Source: Clavelina lepadiformis
Taxonomy: Eukaryota > Chordata > Ascidiacea > Aplousobranchia > Clavelinidae
NCBI RefSeq assembly: GCF_947623445.1
Contig: NC_135245.1
Span: 20,591,501 to 20,655,500 of the forward strand
Direction: 5' to 3'
Length of the DNA stretch: 64,000 bases
This document shows positions 48,874 through 60,827 of this stretch, one piece after another (position 1 is the stretch's first letter; each line of letters opens with the position of its first letter). Under the pieces are notes generated by a model. The model worked only from the letters and a program-made list of their open reading frames with translations, did no database searches and had not been told where the DNA came from. Both the position numbers and the translations under genes were made by a program.

Positions 48874-48985
48874 TACATGGAATGACTCCACAGTATCATA
48901 CCTTGTGGTTTCACCTTTTGTGACAAGTCTTTAAATGGGGGAATACCCATATCAATAGACAGAGAAGCAATCGCATACAGACACC

Positions 48986-49413
48986 TTATATGGCAGACGT
49001 GGGCAAACTGCGGCTCGCGAGCCGCATGCGGCTCTCCGGCATGTTTTTTGTGGCTCTTCTAGTCGAATCGTAAAATTCCAAAAAATGTAAAGGCTACCAA
49101 GAGTACCGTTTATGAAAGTTTCTGTGTAGTTTTTCTTTATGTAGGCCAGCATTTCGTTTATGACGTAACACTAGACATCGATTCCGACATTGTTTTCAGG
49201 TATAGATTCTATACTCTATTGCAAAGGTTGTCAAAATGCACCTCACCAACATGTTTTTATGGGTCTTTTAGTTAAAAAGTAATATCCCAAAATGACTACT
49301 AATAGTATAATAACCAAATTGACAATCATTACTGATTTTGCGGCTCGCTGGTGTTTATATTTTTCTGCAAGTGACTCTTTCATTGAACAAATTTGCCCAC
49401 CCCTGTTATATGG
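48986..49413. mobile_element. hAT-type MITE with perfect 8-bp target duplication
   Basis: The element is 48994-49405, flanked by TTATATGG at 48986-48993 and 49406-49413. It starts CAGACGTGGGCAAACTGCGG and ends TTTGCCCACCCCTG, with GGCTCGCGAGCCGCATGCGG near the left end. It is related to 31561-31900 in inverse orientation, and is longer by about 70 bases. Confidence 0.9.
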
Positions 49414-52400
49414 CAACAAGGACACATAAAAATAAACTTTCTTTAGAAAATTCAGGATGACGATTCAAGATAAAGCAATATTTGCTTTGATTTTGTGAAC
49501 ATTTTAACGAATGTCTGGTGGCTGCGCTGATGTTCAAGTTTTATTCTTTCACATTATCCTACCGTAAAGCACGTTTTTGCCCTCGAGGTCTTGCCACATT
49601 GCCCGTCTAATCTGTGGAAGCTATCATCATTGTTAATATGTTTGCAACCACCTACATCAGCACAATGTTTCGTCTCTCACATTTAAAGCGAAAAAAAATG
49701 ATTGAATCTTTCTGTTGTGACAGTTTTCAGCCTTGGCATTTATGACTTATTAACCAAATATTCTAGAGTAATAGCGTAGAACGCAGCTATGTAAGTGCAA
49801 TAGTTTAGCATTAGCACTGTAGTAAACAATCCACACACTGCATTTCTGTTACATCACAAAAAAAACCTACACAATAGCCTTATTTTTCGTAGGTAGGCTA
49901 TTTCGTTGTGGCGGTCGTTATAGTAAATTGTAATAATTTATATAATTGGCATTCTAAACAAGCATTGTGTTTGTCCCAGTTAGATGCAATTGAATATTTA
50001 AACAAGTTTGTTATTCGTGGTTAAAGCCGTTATTCAAACAATGAGTTCTAAACCGACATACTGGCCGAGAGTTGGAGTGTTTCAATTAGCATTGTATTAT
50101 ATCGTGTGTAAGGTAGATGGTAGCGTACTTGTGATGAACAAGCTTTGGTGACATAGTACGATGCAAAATGACATGTTATTTGCTGATTGGCTGATGTGTT
50201 TGGATAAAAGCTTAGGCTTGGTTCAAACCGCCCGTTGTCCCTGAGTCTCTTCTCATATTATCAGTTTACCTTCTGGATTATTCATTATTGAATTCAAGTG
50301 ATAGCTCTGTTTGAATATGAAATGGTGATGAAATTGTTTCTGATGCTACTACGACTATATTTCGGACAATATAACAATTTAGACTTTATGAATGTGGTGC
50401 TGATTTAAAGAAACAATTAGAGAAAGCAGGCGCAACGGAGTCAAAGACACAATTGTCTAGGAGTTCTAAAAGAAAGACTAAAAGCCTTTGGCTTTAGGCC
50501 AACCTTAACACAATCAACATCGCCATCCCCACATCGTCTTGCTGATGCATGAGGTAAAATAACATTGTCTCTGATTTTGTATCATCTCAGTGCGCTTACC
50601 TTATGAGTGCTCTTACGTGCAATTTGAGCTGAAAGGAACAGACATGTAATGGTGCTATAATTAAAGTGCTCTCATACACAAAGTCACTGCAGAAAAAGTT
50701 ATTTCTATATTAAACATAGGCTTTGCACTGTTTGCAGCAGGCATCATTCGGCTACACATGATATGTCAACATAACTCCGGCCACTACAAATGATTTTTAC
50801 TGCCTTTAATAAATTACTAAGTTACAGTATACTTTATAACTAGTCTATAACGATATCATAAACATAAATTTTTTGAAATTTTTTTATTTAATAGCCAGTA
50901 TTGCAATGACTCGAGTCACATTTTTTTATGACTCGTCTTGACTAGATTGAAAGATCTTAAATGACTCAACTTGACTCAAGTCAAATTCCAAAAAGACTTG
51001 AGTGACGTCATGACCATTGTAAGAAAAACACGAAAAATTCAAAGAACAAAAAACAAATTGTTTTCTAAAAAAAGTACACTCTCTGTAAAAAGTATCAACC
51101 ATAATGAATTGCAGACAGCCATGACGTCATAGTTACCGATTTAATGCAACGCATGGTGTGACGTGAAAATAGTTTTTAAGTTAAAGGCGTTGGCTTGACT
51201 CGAGTCACAGATAAAATTGGCTCTACTCGGTTCCAGGCAGAAAAATATAGTTGGGTATAACTCTGCCGATAGAGAAACTGTCTATATACCATTGTGATGT
51301 AAATTAAAATGGCGAAATTGGCGTTAAAACTTGAAATGAAATAATTTTAGTTTATTTTTAGCTTGATGGGCCACTTGGAACAGCAAGACATCCGCATGTG
51401 CAAGATTTATAACAGATACCAGTCTTAGGCCTATTGCTAATGTGTTGTAATTGTAAATATAAATAATTGTAAATGCAGATTTCTCGCCTTTCAACAAGTA
51501 ATATAGTCTTGTCATCCACGCATAGATCGCTTGAAAAGTCACTTCGCCCAAGGGTCTCTTATCTTCCGCTTTTACAAACTCTAAGATTATTATGTTGCTT
51601 AACAAGTTTCAAGCAAGAATGCGTTATTTTATTGACAAAAGTCGGCTTTATTATTTCAAAAGGAAGCCTGCCAGACAGAATGCGCTGTGTTTATGATTTA
51701 ATGAGTGTTGGTGGTGTAAATAGCTTGTTGCTTGGTTTTCTGATTTCCTTCGGGCAACTGGAAAGGAAAAACTTACAGACTACGTGATAAGCTTCAATCC
51801 TTTTAAGTTTTTAATCGTTCATATGTTCATGAACAAATAAAATAAAATACAGGTTACACGGCAGACAGTAGTTTTGCAATTGCAAAAATAAGTGAAAAGC
51901 AGCAAGGTTTTCATGCAATGTGGAGTTATTATCACCTGCTCGAGATAAAAGTAAGATATCGGAGCGTTCATGAACGTGACTTTGACGAGCAGATTGGTTT
52001 TATCTCATCGCTCTATCGAATAAACTGCAAGGTTAATCAGACGAGTGTTGTGTCTTCGTTCTTGCTTGGGCTGATTTCTGCGATAAATCTGCAAAGTTAT
52101 GTTTCTTGATTTATATCTTTTCCAGGAAAGTTCGCAGAAACTTTGCTTTATCTTTTTCCCGTCCGCTGCCACATCCCCGACAAGTCAGTAACCATTCAAA
52201 CTTCCACATAACTATAGGAGCGCGCGAGGAAGTCTTTAAAAATACTTTTGCATTTTCCAGCTTGCTGAGTGTTGCAGGGACATTAAATCCTAGATTGTAT
52301 AAATTTTGTAGAAAACGTCAAAATGTTGTTCAAATCGATTTGCCCTCCTTTATTTTCAGTGTTCCAAAAATTGAGTGGTTGTGTTTTTACAAAATTAAAT

Positions 52401-52499
52401 TAAAATTTTGCAAATTTGTTGCAGATATTGTGTAACAGGCTTCTCTTGTTGAACCTGTCGGAGCAATCTCTTTGGTCGGAGTAAAACTACCAGCACGAA
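49414..52499. other. Intergenic DNA before the cysteine-rich cluster
   Basis: No gene recognised on either strand. Copies of the GACTCGAGTC-rich repeat lie at 50909-51015 and 51190-51230. I looked here for further exons with the C-x2-C-x3/4-C ending of the downstream cluster and found none. Confidence 0.5.
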
Positions 52500-53614
52500 A
52501 TGAGAACATTTTATCTATGTGCAATACTTGCCTGGTTTGTGTTGCATTTAGCGTACTGCGGTGGGTATTTTTAAGGCTTGCGATGTTAAGACTAGCCGGA
52601 TATTGCATCATAATTGTGTTTATGACCAGATGGAGGTGGTCATGGTGGAATTTCTCATGACAGTCACGAAAATCTTCAGGATTGCTTTGAGGACTGTGAA
52701 GGGCCTCACAAATGTGTTAACATGGACGAAATGAAAGCGATGATGTCACCAAATTGTGGGCGTTGCGTCACAATGGCTTGTGGTAAGTTTTAGGGTTTGT
52801 TCCCAAATTAAGTTTGGTTTTATGAACTTGTCTATTAGAGATCAGATTCTTAATGCTGTAGTTGACATTTCTGCAGAGGATTCCTCTCATCCGAGAATGG
52901 ATTGTATTGAAGAAGCAATTGCCGGATGTGACGAATGTCCTTCGCCTACACCGGAAATTCTTTCTAGGCGAATGAGATGTGTCGCTTGCAGGAAAGAATG
53001 CCACAAACATCATGGTAATTAGGACGTAATTAGCACTTCATTATGTCAGCTAGGCTAAGCAACATCATCTTTATTGTGAGGATGCTAAAGAAATATTGTA
53101 CGCTGAATGATTTCACCTCTAGGGGCAGCAAAGCCTAAATGCCAGGAAAAGAATTTAACGAAATATTTCCAAGAGTGCCAGGAATCCGGGGAATGTCCCT
53201 TACACGAAACCGAGCATGCCCTTACAGTGGACGAGGAATGCCGAACCTGCGTCAGTGAAGCTTGCCGTGAGTTACCTCTGCATGACGTTACTAATCACTG
53301 GCTGCCACGGTCAAACTCTTTTGTAAACCGTTGTTCAAGTCTTTGACATCACAATCGTTTCTCTGTAGAATCACATTATGACGTTGACTGCGCACTAAGG
53401 CAAAAGATTCTTTGTGAGTCTTGCAGCTTTCCCACAAACGACCAGTTGAGGGCGATGGCGAGATGCGCAGCATGTATGGCAGGAAGGAGCAGCAATGGGC
53501 CCCATGACGGTAACCATGGAAACAAACTTGAAACTGCTCACCATGAAATCTAACGAATCTTTCTTGTACATTGGTTAGATCATGACGTTGATGGCGGTGA
53601 AAGACGTCATTAGA
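52500..53614 (+). CDS. Secreted cysteine-rich A/B-module protein, cluster gene 1
   Basis: Six exons: 52500-52560, 52630-52782, 52877-53014, 53123-53266, 53369-53509, 53580-53614. All introns are phase 1, with GT/AG, giving 223 residues. Exon 1 is a signal peptide (MRTFYLCAILAWFVLHLAYC). A short Gly/His-rich stretch (GGGHGGISHDSH) precedes module A1 (C-x3-C-x5-C-x13-C-x2-C-x4-C), then B1 (C-x7-C-x2-C-x13-C-x2-C-x3-C), an aberrant A2 and an aberrant B2, and a hydrophilic tail DHDVDGGERRH. In A2 the first Cys of C-x3-C is Tyr and a new Cys lies eight residues before it; in B2 the last Cys is missing. No membrane segment follows, so it should be secreted. I do not recognise the family. ATTAAA at 53656 may be the poly(A) signal. 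Start choice: the only ATG giving a signal peptide in phase. Confidence 0.85.
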
Positions 53615-54711
53615 GTCATAACTTCCACAACGATTGAGACCTCTCCATGATGTGGATTAAAAGATTTTCTTGGTCTTGAAAAAAATACACACTTGTTAGA
53701 TTGCTTTGTGATTTCAAAAAAAAAATGCTCCTCGCTTTCAAATGCTATCGAGCAGTGTAGCGTAAAGCTTTATTAAGTGAACATGAACAAAATTGATGAA
53801 TTAAAACAACAGGGAGAAAATCTTTCGCTTATAGCTCGCTATAAGCTTGTTGAATATGTATTTAGTTAGGTTAGTTATTTAGCAAAATCATTCCGACAGT
53901 TGTTGTCGCTTCCAGATTTTTTGCTGTTGAAGCAATGTTGTTGATTAGCTGGGCGCGATGCTGCGTCGTCTTGCATCTATAAAAAAAAGAGTATCTGAGA
54001 AAGTTTATTTTATTTAAGCAAATCATCTAGTGTTTGAAATCAATACAAAAATTCAACGCTGTTGGCGGCAGCACTCCGCATTTTGCAAATAGCGCGGTCA
54101 GAAATGTCGCTTTTATGTTTAACGGGTTTGACAACTGCAAGCCATCTGTAGAGCTATTTGAACATTTCGTGAAAGATGCTAATAAAATCCGAGATATGTT
54201 CAACAAAAAGAAAAGGCAAATTAAGATTTCATCATACTGTAGCAAATGGAGGGTTTACCTGCCCACCATTGTAATTACACATCGCACTCTTTATAAAATA
54301 ATCACCACTTGTTTGTTTTTCCAATACTGTCATCAGACTCATCACTATTGCTTCACAAATATAGATTTAAAACGAAGTGAAACATTGTAGACTGATCTAA
54401 AACTTAAACCAAGTCACGAGGCGCGATTGACAAACACAAGCACCGAGCATGACTATTATGTCATAATTAACATTTAATAGTTATCAAAGTTCGAACTTTT
54501 CTGGTTTAGTTAATGCTTTGTCATTGACCCGAGGCGTCCAAGATGTCACGTGACTGTTTTGCGACTCATTTTATAAGCGCGGGAGCAAGTTTAGTTGTTC
54601 GTTGACTCGCAGTAAGTTTGATAAAACACTTTACCCTCGCCAAGAGTAACGTCTACACTTTACAGTAAAAAGTTACTTGAACCAACTTTATCGCGCTGTT
54701 TAAGTTTTAAG
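53615..54711. other. Spacer between cluster genes 1 and 2
   Basis: Holds the likely 3' UTR of gene 1 (ATTAAA at 53656-53661) and the promoter of gene 2. A 118-codon plus-strand frame at 54034-54390 shows no recognisable domain, splice context or Cys module. Confidence 0.5.
54545..54580 (+). promoter_or_regulatory. Likely core promoter of cluster gene 2
   Basis: GTCACGTGAC, a palindromic E-box of the USF/MITF type, at 54545-54554 is followed by TTTATAAG at 54570-54577, about 135 bases before the start codon. Spacing fits a TATA promoter; function is inferred. Confidence 0.4.
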
Positions 54712-56344
54712 ATGAGGTTTCTCCGCTTTCATTTTGGGTTAGTCGTTCTGCTTCAAATGACCTCGACAGGTGAGTAAAATAAGTAGATTTTCTTTCCCAA
54801 ACTTTTTATGAGTCAAATGATTTTGATTGTTTAAGTTTGTGCCAAGTCAAGTGTGTCCCACACTGAGTATGCGAATATTACTATACTTGATAATAGTTGT
54901 AGCTCTGATATAATGAAATATATCGATTAGAAGCAAAACTCCATTTTACCACTTTTACACACACAACCGCTTGAAAGGCATAGTTCTTTTCCATATTAGG
55001 ATATGGAGAAAATAACGCCGGCAATCTCCGACAATGCCTGAGGTCATGTGAGGGCGCCCAGCGCTGCCCATCGAGAAGCGACATTCCAGTATTTCTGAGG
55101 ACCCTGCCGGCGAGATGCACACAATGCATCACTGACGCCTGCGGTAAGAGAAAGCGAGTGACATTTATGAAAAGCTTTCGCTGTTAATTGTTATTGCCCG
55201 ATTTTCGGCCGATTTTTAAATTAGTCGTTTTCAACCAGTTTTCACAAGTTTGCAAGAAATGTTGGAACTTTTTCTTTAATTATTTTGAGCAGGAAGAACA
55301 CCGGAGGGTTTGTGCCTTGGACCAACTTACAATGCGTGTCCCGCTTGTCCCGGTTTGTCGCTGAACCAGCAGTTGCAGCAGAAGAGGTGTCGAAATTGCG
55401 TGAAAACCTGTTATAAACAGTCCGGTAACGGAGCACGTTCATGTAGAGCTGGAAACTTGCGAAACATTATGGTATAATATTTTTGTTTGGTGTTTACGTA
55501 GGCGCCAGAGTTCCACGACGCCAAAGAAAGACTTTCCGAGAATATGGATGTTTGCTTGATTGTCGCCTGAACGCGATGTGTCCGGATGAGGAAATAGAGG
55601 CGAAGATACGGGAAAATCTCCCGGAAACCTGTGGAAGATGTCTCGGTCATGTTTGCGGTAAAACCATAAAATCTTTGGCGCTATGAGGAAGATTTTTCCT
55701 TTTTTAAGGCTAATCTTGAATGAACTGTGGCTGAGATGAAACATCTTCTGCGTTGTGACAAGTTACATTCGATGGTTTTTCCAGAAAGAAACCAATCTTC
55801 TGACGTCAGAAACGATTTTTCCTGCATCGAATGTCTATCGATCCAACTTAAAGATCAGGGTCGGTGGGAAACCTGCGGCTCCTGCATTGACAGATGTTTC
55901 AGCGGTTTGTGAGGACATTTGTCTAAACGTAAGGAAAATTTCTTCAACAGACGTGTATCTGTCTCAATAGGTCCTATAAAGCATCCCTTTGCGAGGTTCA
56001 GCTGCATGAAAAACTGCGAAGGTCTCCGATCGTGTCCATCGAGGAACTGGTACGCGAACAGAGTGCAAGGATTTTCACAGCCATGTCTGCGATGCATTAG
56101 GAAGGAATGCGGTGAGATGTTTTCTGTTCATTCCACCGCCGCTCTCGCTATAACCTGAACCTTTTATTCAGGCAAGTTTGATAGCAGCAACCCCGCTGAG
56201 ATCGCGGAGATTCCAGATTGCATCGAGGAAGCTTTCCTAGAATGTTATAATTGCCCGCCATACTCTTACGAGGAACAATCGCGTTTGAAAAGCTGTAAAT
56301 TCTGTTTAAACAATTGTTCCCTTGATACAAGGAGTTATAGATAG
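54712..56344 (+). CDS. Secreted cysteine-rich A/B-module protein, cluster gene 2
   Basis: Seven exons: 54712-54769, 55000-55143, 55293-55424, 55502-55657, 55785-55904, 55971-56111, 56172-56344. All introns are phase 1, giving 307 residues. The signal peptide MRFLRFHFGLVVLLQMTS is followed by six modules A-B-A-B-A-B, one per exon. All three A modules have exactly C-x3-C-x5-C-P-x15-C-x2-C-x4-C. B1 and B3 have C-x7-C-x2-C-P-x12-C-x2-C-x3-C. B2 (exon 55785-55904) lacks the first Cys and the CP proline, leaving five Cys; with one free Cys it could pair between chains. This gene shows the pattern most clearly. Every A exon ends right after its last Cys, with the Gly codon split by the intron. Poly(A) signal AATAAA lies at 56391. 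Role unknown: an extracellular, disulfide-rich protein of defence, matrix or recognition type is possible but only a guess. Confidence 0.9.
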
Positions 56345-56390
56345 ACGATTCAAAAATATCCAAGTTTTCTGTGCAAGTGATTGTTTTCTC

Positions 56391-56396
56391 AATAAA
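56391..56396 (+). terminator. Polyadenylation signal of cluster gene 2
   Basis: AATAAA 47 bases after the stop codon at 56342-56344. Confidence 0.75.
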
Positions 56397-59100
56397 AGAT
56401 GATTACGTCATTTACCCTATTGGTTATACACGAACTAAATCTCACTTTTATAGGTTAACAACGGTATGTCAGCACACTATTGTAGGTAGAGCAACATATT
56501 AACAATAAGTTTGTTCAAAACCTTTCTTGTTCTTTGAACAAAAACTTTAAAGTTTTAAAATTGTAAAAACAAAAAGATTTCATTGAAGCCAAGTGACGTC
56601 AACGAGAAGTCCCAAAATTAACTTTTTCATACGTCACAATTTATTATTGAAGTAAAAATGATTTGTAGGCAAGGATGGGTTATATGTTATGTTTGCTGTT
56701 TTGTTAGTAAATTCAAAGCAGCCCATAATTACACAACCTGTATCAATTATGCCGACGGCATCAATGTATCTTAACATCAACGCACCTGAAAGGTTTTTGA
56801 TAATATTTTAAAATCTTGCTTGGTGAGTTATAAGTTTGCTGAACTCATATAAACAGCACAGAAGCAAATAAACTCACATATTTCATTCGAATTATGACGT
56901 AATACCAGTTCAACCACTGAATTGCTAAAAAGAAAAAAAACTTCCCCGGAAATTGCCCACCCCTCCCTTTTATATGTTTTTTAAAAATTCTTGTCAGTAT
57001 TTGAAAGACAGAAGATGTCTTTTGACATTTCTCGGATCAAGGCTTGCTGAGGTCATTTGGGCGGCGACCGTTAAGCTCGTTAAGCGTTGGACGTTAAACA
57101 CAAGTTAGATGCTATTTCAACGATAGAAAGCATACGTGCGAGTGAATTAAATTTATTTAAATTTACAAATGCAACTTTAAAAAAGCGTTTGCTTTAATTT
57201 TGAAGATATATGCAAGCCATAGAAGCAAGTGCGAAAATATGCTTAAGATTTCCTCAAATCTCTTACAACTGACGTTAAACTGAAATGGACCATTTAACCT
57301 GTTTTCAGCTGCAGCGGGAGATGGGCGAGCTTTATTTAACGTTTAAAAAGTAACACAATTTCAGGAAATGGTCACCTCGTGGTTTCATTGCGAGTTGAAG
57401 CTTACACGCAGGATGGTTGACACCTTTCGGAAGGGTTTTGTGTCGTCACTGAAGGGTAGAACTACTAGCTGTAAGTCATAGTGAGAATGTGACTCAAGGG
57501 TTCCTATAGCAACGTTCACAACAAGTTTGACTATTTTGCTTTATGTTTCGTAAAAACTCGTTGTCCTGGCTCTTGAGGTCAAAAGTTATATTTATAACCA
57601 CGTGACCTGAAACGGTTCTTACAGAACTGCATCAGTCGGAATCATTATGACATCATCATCCAGTTCTTTTGGAGGAGAAAAAAAGATGGTGACGAAATGG
57701 ATTTTTGTGCAACAGAAGATATGGTGATGAGTGATGACCACCAGTGTATTTAGGGGAAGGACCATATTTTAGGGATCATATTTTAGGTATAATATACTGT
57801 ATATATATATAATACCATATATAAGGACCATATTTTAGGGGAAGGAGCATATCTTACTCTCGGCTTTCAATAACTTTTGCACACCCTTTAACACAATCCT
57901 TAAAACGTCACTGGTGATGACGTCAAAGATAAAAATCAAAAACATCCAACACTTTCGATGAAACCAACTTCAAGTTACAAGAGCCCGCAAAAAGCATGGA
58001 TCAATGACGTAAGAAAGATGTTTCTGAAAATTTGCTCGAAACTTTTCACCAATGTCCAGGTTCGTCCAATGTGCAGTTGGTCGTGTTCTGGAAGTTGAAG
58101 ATCAGGCTACAAGAAGAAGCTAAGTTTAAGAAGCTACAAGACATTTGTCAGAAATTGCTTCTCCCTAAACATTGAGCACTTTGGTTGAAATAGAAAATCA
58201 GAAGCACCCGCAACAATCTTTATCGGTTGAATTGTGTATTATAATAGAGAAGATAGATCAGGTTCTTCCCTATAATGACTTTTATTCGTCTGAAGAGGAA
58301 GCGATATCTCGATGAATGCGTCATTCACAAGAAAGAAAAGCAAAAATGTCAAATAAACTCATACGCAAACCGGCACCAACGTTGATATGCGGAAAACACG
58401 CGCGACGCACAAAACATGAAAGTTTGTTTAAAGAGTCTCTGCTTTAAACTTACATCGGTATCAAGGTAAGATTAACCGCACGAATGGTAAATCGAGTCCT
58501 AAGGCTGGTCAAGTTTTTAAACCTGAACATATTTGCACAGGCCAAGGGATAAAGCTTTTGGTCGTCTCTCTCGAAGGCGTTCAAGGCGTTCAAGTGCACA
58601 TGACAAGGTCAAAAAAGTTTGTTGTGGTGACGTAAAATTTTTGACGCTCTGATTTAAAATAAGAAACTAATTATGTCTTGTCATTGCAGTTGGTTCTTTC
58701 CGTGGCAGTAAAAAACACGAATTCTTGTTTTTGCCAAATCAATTCTATTTTAAGAAACCCGGTCTCCTTCAGGCAAAATAAGAAAACATTCTTTGGTTCA
58801 ATTGCGAACAAATTTGCAACAAAAACATTTCTTTAACTGAGTTGAAAGCAGATTTTAATTTAAGACTTACGCATACACAGGCTACTAACTGTTTAGTGCG
58901 TTCGCTTGTCGATAAACTGTTCTAATTCCCAGCGTATTATTTTTAAAGATCAGAAATACATCAAAAGTCAACTAGAACGTCTGCCCAGGTTCTCAGAAAT
59001 ATCAATAAAATGAAGGTTAAGATTGAACCAGGACAATGCTGCTCAATTACAACGAGCTTTGAATAATTTTGTGTTGCTCTGTTTTGGCTCGAAATAGAAA
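56397..59100. other. Spacer between cluster genes 2 and 3
   Basis: No exon with the cluster's cysteine pattern was found on either strand. At about 57764-57850 a short unit (ACCATATTTTAGGG) is repeated imperfectly around an AT-dinucleotide run. Confidence 0.5.
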
Positions 59101-60827
59101 ATGAAACTGTTCATTGCAGCGATCCTACTCGCAGCATGCGGTTGGTTTTGGCTATATAGCAATTTGAATTTATAATAGTTTACTACGACGCTGATCACGA
59201 TTAATTTCTGCACGAGCTTGCGATTATTAGCTTCAGAGATAGACAAAAACAAAACCTATTTTCTCCTAAGCGCTTATTTTATTACGTAACTACAAAATGT
59301 TTTCCTTTTTATCGCGGTTTAGATGCTCAAACAACAGAAGGTTCAGGTTTTGAACCTACACCGACACCTAACGGAGAAGTGGAAGACGCGTCTCAGATAG
59401 AGGAAAGGTTTAAAATGGTTAAAAATGCGAGCGATTGCTTCGACACTTGCCAGTCATCAGACGCTTGTATGACGGAAAAGGAACTCCAAGACGAGAATAA
59501 CAAAGACCTCCCGTCCCGCTGCAAGGAGTGCATCTATTGGATGTGCGGTGAGTCACGTGATATATACATGACGGCTGATTGGTCAACGCTGGGTGAGACG
59601 ACAGATTTCGTTTGAACGATTTTCAAGCGAGCGACTTTCAAGTGACGTGTTGGAAGGAAACCGAGAGAGGCTTCCAGAATGCGCGGGGAGAGCTCGATCT
59701 TTTTGCTTAGGATGTCCACCGATGACGTGGCAGCTCCGTCGAAGAATGGGGAGATGCAAGATGTGCATCTATCAATGCAAAGCCAGAAAAAGTAAAGATA
59801 CCTCTAAATTCGAGTTAATCATTACTAGAATGAGCGGTAGAGAGAACATCTCGCATCCATGGACTGAAGCCTTTTTAACGCTTTCGTAGGAAGAGTGTCG
59901 AGGTTTGGATCGAGATCATTTTGCATGAGGAGATGCGAGACTCCCACCAGGTGTCCGGGTAAGGAGGAGATGACGCAGCAGATGACGAAAATGGATGGGG
60001 ATTGCAAAGATTGCTTCATTGAACAATGCGGTCGTTTTCATCAAATGTTAATCATTCTGACTCTTAGTTGTGCAAAATAATCAATAAATCTCACGCTTCA
60101 GGTCGCTATGATCAAAGCAATAAAACCGATGTGGCGGAATGCACGATGCAAGCGCAATCCGATTGTGACGTGTGTCCCCCGATGAAGGTTGAGGAGAGGA
60201 TAAGGACGATGAGTTGTAGGAGGTGCGTCATCAGTTGTATGTCAATCCCCCAACCAACTGCTCGTCCGCCCTCGGCTCCTAGGAGATCGTGCCGGGATAT
60301 TTGCACTTCCCCTGTGTCCCGCCGCCGGTGCCCGACCCGCGACCAGGTTATTTTTACGATCAGGAACCGAACCTCAGCCGAATGTCAAGTATGTGTCAAC
60401 GAAACTTGCGGTGAGAATTAGATTAGACATAGAAAGTTTTAATGTTTGCAAACGAACACGCTTTGTTGACGTCGCAGAGAGCTTGAGCGGAGACGAGATG
60501 GCGGACTGCATGTACGAGGCGAGAGCGAATTGTTCGGTCTGTCCACTGAGCTATCAGTCAATGATGCAACGAAGAGATTGCGCTTCTTGCATTAGAAGAT
60601 GCAACAGCGGTAAGCCGCCATTACACACAAAAAATCTTAATGACGTCAGCAGTAAGCCTTTGTTTTATTCAATGCAGGATTGCGTGTGCAGAGCGTCACT
60701 CGCCCGACCTTTCACTCCGTCTACTTCCGGCCATTCAGGTATTCCTCCAGATCCTTGTTTCAACGATATCATTGGTGATGGCCTCGGCAAAGAGCTGGAG
60801 TATACTAACCTTGAGCATCGATTTTGA
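59101..60827 (+). CDS. Secreted cysteine-rich A/B-module protein, cluster gene 3
   Basis: Exons: 59101-59140, 59323-59547, 59657-59791, 59890-60030, 60102-60410, 60478-60609, 60739-60827. All introns are phase 1, giving 356 residues. The signal peptide is MKLFIAAILLAAC. A Thr/Pro/Glu-rich linker follows, then six modules A-B-A-[B-A]-B. The fifth exon (309 bases) contains a B and an A module joined by a Pro-rich linker with no intron, unlike all other modules. A3 has a longer second spacing (C-x8-C). All six modules keep six Cys. The last exon is a short acidic tail (LGKELEYTNLEHRF). Two points are less sure: the 3' splice site of exon 3 (59657 chosen on phase and pattern; others are possible) and the last exon, where an alternative acceptor at 60680 would give a different short tail. 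AATAAA lies at 60865. Confidence 0.85.

Larger units (their letters stand above)
45994..48888. repeat. Right arm of large palindrome
   Basis: Inverted copy of 43028-45635. The arm is continuous from 45994 to 47440 and is then broken by the CACTA-like insertion (47456-48870); the terminal block (TTATACATGGAATGACTC) resumes at 48871-48888. Close to the insertion the arms differ (GGGCCTGG here against an AT run in the left arm). Confidence 0.9.

Noticed and set aside
54034-54390. 118-codon plus-strand frame between cluster genes 1 and 2
   Set aside because: No cysteine module, no signal peptide and no family recognised; an equally open frame lies on the other strand.
60680-60780. GPI-anchor-like hydrophobic C-terminus for cluster gene 3 (AIQVFLQILVSTISLVMASA)
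   Set aside because: It needs a phase-2 acceptor, while all other introns of the cluster are phase 1; the acceptor at 60737-60738 keeps phase.
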